Assembly: GCA_026993705.1 (NCBI GenBank)
Contig: JALWSJ010000107.1
Coordinates: 1-7,486, forward strand
Reading direction: 5' to 3'
Length of the DNA: 7,486 nucleotides
Origin: Flavobacteriales bacterium
GTDB lineage: Bacteria > Bacteroidota > Bacteroidia > Flavobacteriales_D > Parvicellaceae
In this document: positions 1 through 5,899 of the stretch, one piece after another
How positions within the stretch are numbered: the first letter of the stretch is position 1
Layout of the letters: every line of letters begins with the position of its first letter
The notes under the pieces: generated by a model
The model's input: only the letters and a program-made list of their open reading frames with translations
What the model was told of the DNA's origin: nothing
The model's database searches: none
Translations under genes and position numbers: made by a program

Positions 1-1
1 G

Positions 2-58
2 TTTTCTGTTGTAAAGAGAGGGACTCCGTATGTTGATTTAACTAAATATGCTGCATAG
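2..58 (+). CDS. Possible C-terminal tail of an upstream gene (partial, 18 codons)
   Basis: The frame beginning at base 2 is open to a TAG at 56-58 and reads FSVVKRGTPYVDLTKYAA. It has a protein-like composition, and the sequence after the stop is clearly non-coding. If real, it is the end of a plus-strand gene that converges on the tetR-like gene. The piece is too short to assign a family, and an 18-codon open stretch can arise by chance. Confidence 0.3.
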   Translation, partial: FSVVKRGTPYVDLTKYAA

Positions 59-67
59 GTATAGACG

Positions 68-93
68 TATTCAAAACATATTTTTTTTGAATA
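68..93. repeat. Small perfect inverted repeat, possible transcript-end hairpin
   Basis: The arms TATTCAAAA (68-76) and TTTTGAATA (85-93) are perfect 9-base complements around an 8-base loop. The hairpin sits just after the putative stop at 58, between convergent genes, where a transcript end would be expected. The stem is AT-rich and no T-run follows it on either strand, so it is not a canonical intrinsic terminator. Confidence 0.35.
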
Positions 94-96
94 CTA

Positions 97-146
97 CCCC
101 TCGCCTGTCGGGGCGAGTCCCGACTCCCCGAAGGGTCGCCGAAGGC
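97..146. other. GC-rich island with mutually exclusive hairpins
   Basis: This GC-rich block stands out in otherwise AT-rich spacer. CTCGCC (100-105) pairs with GGCGAG (112-117). GTCGGG (107-112) pairs with CCCGAC (119-124). CGGGG (109-113) can also pair with CCCCG (126-130). These pairings overlap and exclude each other. A T-run (164-171) lies about 35 bases further on, too far away for a standard terminator. The function is unknown. The rest of the spacer to 214 is AT-rich, with a small TTATTTT/AAAATAA hairpin around 162-181. Confidence 0.4.
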
Positions 147-214
147 ATTGTGCAAAAGGTGTTATTTTTTTAACAAAATAATTTACATTTTGCTTGTTTT
201 AATCATAGAATACG

Positions 215-355
215 TTAGGGATAGGAACGGCATCCTTTTGGTTTGTTTGCTGTATGCAAACAAAAAGATATAGTGGATAGCCCGACCCCAATTTTCTAAA
301 GACACGTTTCGCGAATAGCGATATGTGTCTTTAGAAAATTGGGGGAACGCCCTAA
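215..355 (+). repeat. Structured interspersed repeat, copy A (141 bp)
   Basis: This is one of three copies in the window. TTAGGG (215-220) at the left end pairs with CCCTAA (350-355) at the right. Inside, GGC-ATCC (229-235) can pair with GGAT-A-GCC (275-282). This encloses a hairpin with arms at 235-245 and 257-267, which is 11 bp with one G-A mismatch. After the shared core GATAGCCCGACC comes a second hairpin whose 20-base arms (286-305 and 325-344) are perfectly complementary around a 19-base loop. The end GGAACGCCC is shared with the other copies. The layout resembles a three-way junction. The sequence of the second hairpin is unrelated to that in copies B and C. The right end supplies the stop codon of the minus-strand tetR-like gene. 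Structured RNA families such as the Bacteroidota Flavo-1 motif are candidates, but I cannot confirm this from memory. Confidence 0.85.
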
Positions 356-1005
356 TAAGCTTTATTTCGGTAAGCAAATTTTAGAAAATCTATCAATAAA
401 TCTACCGCTCCTTTTTTTAAGAGTTCAAAGAGCAGGGCACTTGATTTTTCGATAGCCGCATCTGTTACTTCAAAATCTTTGCTTTCATCGTTTATCCATA
501 CGCGAATAATATAGAGGAATTGTACCCAAACAGCTTCGTTGTATCGTTCAGACAACATAGGTCTGAAAGCTAATTCTTCCTTTTCTATACCGTTTTGCAG
601 AATTTCGTCTATCCAATTAAAAAAGTGCACTCTAAATGGTTCTAAGGTTTTTAGACGTACATCAGCCATCGATAAATCGGATAATTTAAGGACGACAAAA
701 CTTCTATTTTGCTTAAACACCTCTATAATGGTATAGTAAAACGATAGAACTTTTTCGTGGGCAGTAAAGGTTTCGTACTCCTCATCATCGAGGACAGGTT
801 GCAGAGCCGTTTCTAAAAAACGTACCCAAATAGAAGCCTCTAAAGCTCGGAAAGAGTTAAAATGTTTGTAAAATTCTGCTTCGTCAATTTGCAACGATTC
901 GCAGAAAGCAAAAACTGTAACAGGAGCCTCTCCGTGACGCAATTGATACAAAACATATTCATTTTGCAAGACATCTACCAAAGCTAATTCTTCTTCTCTT
1001 TCCAT
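352..1005 (-). CDS. TetR-family-like transcriptional regulator (divergent)
   Basis: This 217-residue, all-helical soluble protein has no signal peptide or membrane segment. Residues about 17-60 fit the end of a TetR helix-turn-helix: the segment FYKHFNSFRALEASIW (45-60) matches the usual recognition-helix pattern of Y/F-x-x-F-x-S followed by a hydrophobic helix. The N-terminal helix is shorter and more acidic (EREEE) than in typical TetR proteins. The remainder (about 75-215) looks like the helical ligand-binding and dimerisation domain common in Bacteroidota TetR relatives. From memory, such proteins often neighbour an AarF/UbiB-type kinase gene; none is seen here. The ATG lies 36 bases after the prfA stop, so the gene is probably co-transcribed with prfA. 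The TAG stop lies inside the end of repeat copy A. The ligand and target genes are unknown. The family call is fairly likely, and DNA binding is inferred. Confidence 0.65.
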   Translation of the reverse strand: MEREEELALVDVLQNEYVLYQLRHGEAPVTVFAFCESLQIDEAEFYKHFNSFRALEASIWVRFLETALQPVLDDEEYETFTAHEKVLSFYYTIIEVFKQNRSFVVLKLSDLSMADVRLKTLEPFRVHFFNWIDEILQNGIEKEELAFRPMLSERYNEAVWVQFLYIIRVWINDESKDFEVTDAAIEKSSALLFELLKKGAVDLLIDFLKFAYRNKAY

Positions 1006-1041
1006 ATCATTTAATGGGGTTTATATAACTGGCTAAAAGGA

Positions 1042-2130
1042 TTACTCCATTCCTCCCGCTTTGAGTTTTTCGGCATTTTCTGCCATTTTCAAAGCATCTA
1101 TCATTTCTTGAATGTCGCCATTCATAAAACTAGACAAATTATACATGGTTTTATTAATTCGATGGTCGGTAACTCGCCCTTGTGGATAATTGTAGGTACG
1201 TATCTTAGCAGAACGGTCGCCTGTAGAAACCAACGATTTTCGCTGTTCCGAACGTTCGGCATTCGCCTTATCGACCTCGGCTTGGTACAATTTAGAACGT
1301 AAAACCTGCAAGGCCTTGTCGTAATTCTTATGTTGCGAACGTCCGTCTTGACATTCCACCACCGTATTCGTAGGAATATGCGTCAATCGAACTGCCGATT
1401 CTGTTTTATTAACGTGCTGACCACCTGCCCCAGACGAACGATAAGTATCTTTTCGTACATCTTTCATATCCAACTTAAAATCAATATCTTCAGCTTCAGG
1501 CAATACCGCAACTGTAATTGCCGACGTATGCACCCTACCTTGCGATTCTGTTTCTGGCACACGTTGTACCCGATGCACCCCCGATTCAAATTTTAATGTA
1601 CCATATACTTCCTCTCCCGATACTTCCATAGCGATTTCTTTATAACCAGAAGTACCACCATCATTAGAGTTCAACACCGTATAAGAAAAGCCCTTTTCTT
1701 TAAAATACATCGTGTACATTCTAAAAATATCTTCCACAAAAATACAAGCCTCATCTCCACCAGTACCCGCACGAAATTCCATTATCACATTCTTATCATC
1801 GTTCGGATCTTTAGGAATCAAAAGCCATTTAATCTCCTCATTTAACTCCTCTAACCTCTTTTGCAGTTCGTCCAACTCCATCTTCGCCATCTCCTTAAAT
1901 TCCGCATCCGTTTCCGTCTTAATTATCTCTTTAGAAGACGCAATATTCTCCGTCACATTTTTTAGTTCCTTATACGCCTTCACCAACGGTTCTAAATCCT
2001 TATACTCCTTGTTTAACCGCACATACCGCTTCATATCCGAAATAATATCAGGGTCAACAATCAATTTCCCCACCTCCTCATATCGGACATTAATCTGCTC
2101 TAACTTTTGTAATAAATTATTTTTACTCAT
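1042..2130 (-). CDS. prfA: Peptide chain release factor 1 (RF1)
   Basis: RF1 recognises UAA and UAG stop codons in the ribosomal A site and triggers hydrolysis of peptidyl-tRNA. The 362-residue length is normal for the family. A helical N-terminal domain (about 1-105) is followed by the conserved EFRAGTGGDEA segment (118-128). The stop-codon recognition tripeptide is PET (192-194) within VQRVPETESQGRVHTSA, where E. coli has PAT. The catalytic GGQ is at 236-238 in RSSGAGGQHVNKTESAVR; its glutamine is the residue PrmC methylates in this family. RSQHKN (264-269) and the C-terminal GDRSAKIRTYNYPQGRVTDHR block (304-324) are also typical. Recognition by PET, PAT or PVT marks RF1 rather than RF2, which has SPF. 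The gene follows purM on the same strand, separated by repeat copy B, and I see no clear promoter directly upstream. The ATG at 2130 is the natural start, with no strong Shine-Dalgarno sequence. Confidence 0.97.
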   Translation of the reverse strand: MSKNNLLQKLEQINVRYEEVGKLIVDPDIISDMKRYVRLNKEYKDLEPLVKAYKELKNVTENIASSKEIIKTETDAEFKEMAKMELDELQKRLEELNEEIKWLLIPKDPNDDKNVIMEFRAGTGGDEACIFVEDIFRMYTMYFKEKGFSYTVLNSNDGGTSGYKEIAMEVSGEEVYGTLKFESGVHRVQRVPETESQGRVHTSAITVAVLPEAEDIDFKLDMKDVRKDTYRSSGAGGQHVNKTESAVRLTHIPTNTVVECQDGRSQHKNYDKALQVLRSKLYQAEVDKANAERSEQRKSLVSTGDRSAKIRTYNYPQGRVTDHRINKTMYNLSSFMNGDIQEMIDALKMAENAEKLKAGGME

Positions 2131-2156
2131 CTTAATACTTTTCTAACTATTAATAA

Positions 2157-2307
2157 TTTGGGCGTTCCCATTACGGCATAAAAAAGTAGTTACGTTGCAC
2201 TCCACCACTTTTTAACGCCGTAATGGTCGGGCTATCACTACTCACTCTTTTGGTTTGCATATATGCAACAAACCAAAAGGAGTTCAAACACGCCGTTCTA
2301 TCCCTAA
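2157..2307 (-). repeat. Structured interspersed repeat, copy B (151 bp, most divergent)
   Basis: This copy reads on the minus strand, from TTAGGG (complement of 2302-2307) to CCCAAA (complement of 2157-2162). The first hairpin has perfect 11-base arms (2247-2257 and 2269-2279). The core GATAGCCCGACC is kept. The second hairpin (about 2168-2189 with 2205-2226) is related in sequence to that of copy C (CATTACGGYGTTAAAAAGT on the element strand) but not to copy A. Between the conserved GGC and CC bases of the left strand, 11 bases (2281-2291) replace the 2 bases found in A and C. The opposite strand is about 2 bases longer, so the basal stem is altered. The copy lies between purM and prfA in the direction of their transcription, ending 26 bases before the prfA start, so it would be part of a purM-prfA read-through transcript. 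Confidence 0.82.
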
Positions 2308-2496
2308 CGCGGACTAAATCGGCTGAAAGAAAGTGAGTTTAGGGTTTCTTAGACGATGAATAGAAACACATTCTACTTCAATCTTCTACGTTATCGAAAA
2401 TTTTCAATACTCATTATCAACACAAATAAAAACACCTTACACAACTTCAACGTGATAGAAATACATCATAAATGCAAAAAAGCACTTATAATAAAA
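2308..2496. other. AT-rich spacer downstream of purM, no gene seen
   Basis: These 189 bases separate the purM stop from repeat copy B. I see no convincing coding region: the plus-strand open frame over this stretch is low in complexity and runs into purM in antisense. There is no hairpin followed by a T-run on the minus strand, so transcription from purM may continue towards prfA. No minus-strand match to the Bacteroidota TAnnTTTG promoter box was found here. Confidence 0.5.
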
Positions 2497-3669
2497 TCAT
2501 TCGTAAACAAAAGTACCCTTATCTGTTGTAATCGTCAATTTTTTTGAAGAAGAATTTTCAACTCGACCAACAATTCGAGCCTCAACATCAAATTCTTTAC
2601 TAATAGCAATGATGGACTTAGCAATTTCCTCTGGAACATACAATTCCATTCTATGTCCCATATTAAAGACTTTATACATTTCTTTCCAGTCCGTACCCGA
2701 TTCTTTTTGTATCAAATCAAACAAAGGAGGTACAGGAAATAAATTATCTTTCACAATATGCAAATCATCAACAAAATGAAGGATTTTCGTCTGAGCTCCT
2801 CCACTACAGTGCACCATACCGTGTATATCCTTTCTATGCTTATCCAAAACAGCCTTAATGATAGGTGCATACGTACGCGTAGGCGACAAAACCAACTTAC
2901 CAGCATCCACAGGAGCATTTTCTACCTCATCTGTCAAGTGTTTAGCCCCCGAATAAATCAATTCTTCTGGTACACTTGCATCAAAACTTTCTGGATATTT
3001 ATCCTTTAAATATTTTGCAAAAACATCATGACGAGCAGAAGTCAATCCATTACTTCCCATTCCGCCATTATACTCATTTTCATAAGAAGCCTGACCAAAA
3101 GAAGCCAATCCAACAATCACATCTCCTGCTTTAATGTTGGCATTATCAATAACATCTTCTCTTTTCATTCGTGTAACCACAGTCGAATCTACAATAATAG
3201 TTCGAACCAAATCGCCAACATCAGCCGTTTCTCCTCCTGTTGAATGAATAGAGACACCATAGTTAGACAACTCAGCAAGTAATTCTTCCGTACCATTGAT
3301 AAGTGCTGACAACACCTCTTTCGGAATTAAATTTTTATTTCGTCCAATGGTCGAGGACAAGAGAATGTTTTCTGTAGCTCCAACACAAATCAAATCGTCA
3401 ATATTCATAATGAGAGCATCTTGTGCAATTCCTTTCCAAACAGAAATATCTCCTGTTTCCTTCCAGTACATATACGCAAGACTTGACTTTGTGCCTGCTC
3501 CGTCGGCATGCATAACTATGCAATACTCCTCATCTCCTGTCAAATAATCAGGAACGATTTTACAAAACGCCTTCGGAAACAATCCTTTATCAACATTTTT
3601 TATTGCTTCGTGCACATCTTCCTTTCCTGCGGAAACTCCTCTTAAATTATATCTATTTTCAACAGCCAT
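2497..3669 (-). CDS. purM: Phosphoribosylformylglycinamidine cyclo-ligase (AIR synthase)
   Basis: PurM closes formylglycinamidine ribonucleotide to aminoimidazole ribonucleotide (AIR) using ATP, the fifth step of purine synthesis, in the cytoplasm. The 390-residue protein is longer than the roughly 345-residue E. coli enzyme. Conserved PurM/PurL-superfamily segments occur in order: HADGAGTKSS (54-63; E. coli has GTDGVGTKL), NIDDLICVGA (89-98; MCVNDLVVQGA), STGGETADVGDLVRT (143-157; VGGETAEMPG), GLASFGQASYE (187-197), SPTRTYAP (262-269; APTRIYV), HCSGGAQTKIL (287-297; LTGGGFWENI) and FNMGHRMELYV (335-345; FNCGVGMII). The departures in the glycine-rich sixth segment suggest a distinct Bacteroidota-type branch. 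That makes the exact activity slightly less certain than the superfamily. The start ATG is at 3669 with only 24 bases before a long palindrome (3694-3860), so the promoter must lie in or beside that palindrome. The next genes on the strand are prfA and tetR-like. Confidence 0.9.
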   Translation of the reverse strand: MAVENRYNLRGVSAGKEDVHEAIKNVDKGLFPKAFCKIVPDYLTGDEEYCIVMHADGAGTKSSLAYMYWKETGDISVWKGIAQDALIMNIDDLICVGATENILLSSTIGRNKNLIPKEVLSALINGTEELLAELSNYGVSIHSTGGETADVGDLVRTIIVDSTVVTRMKREDVIDNANIKAGDVIVGLASFGQASYENEYNGGMGSNGLTSARHDVFAKYLKDKYPESFDASVPEELIYSGAKHLTDEVENAPVDAGKLVLSPTRTYAPIIKAVLDKHRKDIHGMVHCSGGAQTKILHFVDDLHIVKDNLFPVPPLFDLIQKESGTDWKEMYKVFNMGHRMELYVPEEIAKSIIAISKEFDVEARIVGRVENSSSKKLTITTDKGTFVYE

Positions 3670-3693
3670 AGTCGTAACGTTAAATAAATTCTA

Positions 3694-3860
3694 TGAACTT
3701 GTTTAAAGTTGACAGACTAATAGCGAGCGTGAAGGCTTATATTTTCTGGCAAAGCTCCATTTTTATTGCATAGCCATTAGCTATGGAATAAAAATTAGCT
3801 GAAGTCCAGAAAATATAATGCTTTACGCGTAGTTTAGTAAGTTAACTTTAAACAAGTTCA
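3694..3860. repeat. 167-bp nested palindrome
   Basis: Four sets of arms are concentric around position 3777. They are TGAACTTGTTTAAAGTT (3694-3710) with its perfect complement (3844-3860), TTATATTTTCTGG (3737-3749) with 3806-3818, ATTTTTATT (3759-3767) with 3787-3795, and CATAGC (3769-3774) with 3780-3785. The stretches between the outer and second arms (3711-3736 and 3819-3843) also match imperfectly. The whole could extrude as a cruciform or form one long hairpin RNA. It contains no coding frame and no clear target-site duplication, so a foldback (MITE-like) element or a relic repeat is possible but unproven. It differs in sequence from repeat copies A-C. Confidence 0.85.
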
Positions 3861-3958
3861 ATAAAAACTAACATTCAGACAACCTTTGGAAACTTGAAAA
3901 GTTACAGACATTAGGAACTTATCCTCAACTCGAAATAGCATAGAGGTTTTGTTCCGCA
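3861..3958. other. Spacer between palindrome and repeat copy C
   Basis: These 98 bases hold no open reading frame of note and only a minimal hairpin, AACTT-GAA-AAGTT. No promoter box was recognised on either strand. With the two repeats on its flanks it makes up most of the 501-base divergent region between purM and the lipoprotein gene. Confidence 0.5.
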
Positions 3959-4100
3959 TTAGGGATAGAAACGGCATCCTTTTGCCTGCTTGCCTTTATG
4001 GCAGGCAAAAGATATAGTGGATAGCCCGACCATTACGGTGTTAAAAAGTAGAGTAGTGTCAACGAAACTACTTTTTTATACCGTAATGGGAATGCCCAAA
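3959..4100 (+). repeat. Structured interspersed repeat, copy C (142 bp)
   Basis: TTAGGG (3959-3964) opens the element and CCCAAA (4095-4100) closes it. GGCATCC (3973-3979) can pair with the GGATAGCC near 4019-4026. The first hairpin has perfect 11-base arms, CTTTTGCCTGC (3979-3989) and GCAGGCAAAAG (4001-4011). The second hairpin spans 4030-4051 and 4068-4089, 22 bases per arm with one mismatch and one G-T pair. The core around GATATAGTGGATAGCCCGACC matches copy A. Like copy B, it is preceded by CCGCRTTAGGG. It lies upstream of the lipoprotein promoter box, so it is not in the leader made from that promoter. Confidence 0.85.
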
Positions 4101-4122
4101 TACTGAATAAGTTAACTATTAA

Positions 4123-4154
4123 TTTGAAGAATCAATAACTTCAATGTAACTTTG
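4123..4154 (+). promoter_or_regulatory. Bacteroidota-type promoter for the lipoprotein gene
   Basis: TTTG (4123-4126), a 20-base spacer and TAACTTTG (4147-4154) match the Bacteroidota primary-sigma pattern TTTG/TAnnTTTG. The start of transcription would fall near 4159-4162, giving a leader of only about 10 bases before the ATG at 4171. This fits the weak Shine-Dalgarno use of the phylum. It should drive the lipoprotein gene and, by read-through, the barrel gene at 5900. Confidence 0.75.
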
Positions 4155-4170
4155 CAAAAAATTAGAAATT

Positions 4171-5859
4171 ATGTTTAGAAAAAAAACACTCCCAATGATT
4201 GCTCTTTCTGCTCTGATAATGACAGGATGCGTAAAAAAAGAGATTAATCTTGAGCAAGTAAATACGCCCGCACTCGACCCCAGCTTTGCTATGCCTTTGG
4301 GCGAGGTAAACCTTAACTTAGGTGATTTGGAAGCGGAAGCAAATATTAATAACCTTCAATACAATAACTCGACGACGTTGTTTGAGCTAGTGTATAAGAA
4401 CAGATTGTTTGAGTTGACTCCTAATGATTTAATTACGATTCCCAACCAAAGTTATACTTCCTCGTTTTCGCTTACACCAAGTGATGTTACGGCATTTTTG
4501 GCAACCGGTGCAGGAATAACAAGCACATTCTTACATACGGCTACATTTACGTTCAACGTGCCTAACGGAGCTCAATTGGATAGTATTGTCATTCAATCTG
4601 GGACATTGGATTTGAATTTGAGTTCTGATTTTATGCACAATGTGGTAACCAACATTACCATACCGAGCTTAACACAAAACGGTTCTCCACTACAAAGAGT
4701 AATTTACCTGAATTACAGTGGCTCTACCCCTGTGATTTCTAATAACCCTATCGATATTAGTGGTTACACATTAGACTTAACTGATGGTAACACAACTAAC
4801 AACACCTTTAAAATAAACCTACCTATTCAAATCACAAACAGTGGAAACGGTCTGTTGGGAGGCGAGCAATTAACCTCTGCTATGAACTTAACCATTGGTG
4901 CTTTTGAATCGGTCTGGGGATATGTTGGGCAACAAACCAATATCATAAACCAAGATACAACTTTGATAACAATGTTTCAAGAAACAGGTGGCGGAGATAT
5001 TCACTTTGAAGATCCAAGAATTGAAATTACTATCGGGAACACTGCGGGAGTTGAAGTTCAAGCACAATTTTCCGCTATACTAGCACCGGACAATAGTACT
5101 ATTATTAATTTAGGTGGTTCGGGGCTTAATTCTATTCCTTTGATTACAGGTGCTTCATTACCGGGAGATACTGCTATTACCACACACACCATAGATAATT
5201 CAAACACAAACCCGACTCTCGGGCAATTGGTTGACGAAGGTCCGGGAAAAATAATTTTTAATTCTACCTCAACCACTAACCCTAATGGTTTTGCACAAAA
5301 CTTTGTATTAGGTAATGCCGGAATCTGGTGTGATGCCGAACTTATCTTACCACTTTATGGTTGGGCTAGAAATTTCACCCTAAAAGATACAACAGACTTA
5401 GACGTTGAATCTATGCTGGGTATAGATACGGCGAGTAATTTAACTGCAGAAGATGTTAAACAAGTTACTATCAGATTAAACGTTGACAATGGACTTCCAA
5501 TTGATGCAGGCGTCCAGTTATACTTTGCTGACACCAACAATGTAATCATCGATTCATTGTTTCAAACAACTGCCGGTATAGAAAACATCTTTGACCATGG
5601 TATTGTAGATTTTACACTTCCGTTATCCGACCCGAATTATGGCAAAGTAACTCAATCTACGGTTAAAACTACAGATATTGTTTTAACTCAAGAATTAATT
5701 CAAAAATTGTTGGATAACAATTCTAAAAAATTAATCTACAAAGCCAAAGGACTTACCAACGATGCTTTTTCAGGACAAAATGTAAAAATTTATCCGGAGT
5801 ACAATGTAGGTATCAAAGTATCGGCAAAAGTAGATTTCTTAATCGACTTACAACATTAA
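4171..5859 (+). CDS. Secreted lipoprotein of unknown function (562 aa)
   Basis: The N-terminus MFRKKTLPMIALSALIMTGC is a type II (lipoprotein) signal: two to three basic residues, a hydrophobic stretch and a lipobox ending I-M-T-G-C20. Cleavage before C20 would leave a lipid-anchored protein beginning CVKKEINLEQ. The charged residues right after the cysteine could act as a surface-export signal of the kind described for Bacteroidota lipoproteins, but this is inference. The mature chain is rich in Asn, Thr, Ser, Ile and Leu with alternating hydrophobic residues, suggesting a beta-rich fold with no further membrane segment. It contains almost no cysteine apart from C20. I recognise no domain. 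It ends with NVGIKVSAKVDFLIDLQH. The start is fixed by the signal peptide and the promoter 17 bases upstream. The barrel gene follows after 40 bases with no promoter or terminator between them, so the two products may act together at the outer membrane. Confidence 0.85.
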   Translation: MFRKKTLPMIALSALIMTGCVKKEINLEQVNTPALDPSFAMPLGEVNLNLGDLEAEANINNLQYNNSTTLFELVYKNRLFELTPNDLITIPNQSYTSSFSLTPSDVTAFLATGAGITSTFLHTATFTFNVPNGAQLDSIVIQSGTLDLNLSSDFMHNVVTNITIPSLTQNGSPLQRVIYLNYSGSTPVISNNPIDISGYTLDLTDGNTTNNTFKINLPIQITNSGNGLLGGEQLTSAMNLTIGAFESVWGYVGQQTNIINQDTTLITMFQETGGGDIHFEDPRIEITIGNTAGVEVQAQFSAILAPDNSTIINLGGSGLNSIPLITGASLPGDTAITTHTIDNSNTNPTLGQLVDEGPGKIIFNSTSTTNPNGFAQNFVLGNAGIWCDAELILPLYGWARNFTLKDTTDLDVESMLGIDTASNLTAEDVKQVTIRLNVDNGLPIDAGVQLYFADTNNVIIDSLFQTTAGIENIFDHGIVDFTLPLSDPNYGKVTQSTVKTTDIVLTQELIQKLLDNNSKKLIYKAKGLTNDAFSGQNVKIYPEYNVGIKVSAKVDFLIDLQH

Positions 5860-5899
5860 TCAATCTTCAATAAAAACAATAATAGAATAACATTTCAAA

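Noticed and set aside
192..194. Stray stop-codon motif in the prfA product (PET instead of PAT)
   Set aside because: These are residue numbers in RF1. The middle residue of the P-x-T tripeptide varies among RF1 proteins, so PET is not evidence of altered stop-codon reading.
215..355. Intrinsic terminator for the tetR-like gene
   Set aside because: The 20-bp stem is strong, but no T-run follows it on either strand, and the same scaffold appears elsewhere upstream of genes, so a general repeat explains it better.
183..377. 64-codon minus-strand open frame
   Set aside because: It lies almost wholly inside repeat copy A, including its hairpins, and overlaps the end of the tetR-like gene. Its composition follows the repeat rather than a protein.
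1712..2146. 144-codon plus-strand open frame
   Set aside because: It is antisense to the N-terminal half of prfA, which is certain from its motifs. The Ser/Phe/Ile-rich translation is typical of a reverse-strand shadow.
2356..2547. 63-codon plus-strand open frame downstream of purM
   Set aside because: It is low in complexity and AT-driven, runs antisense into the purM 3' end, and has no promoter or recognisable protein features.
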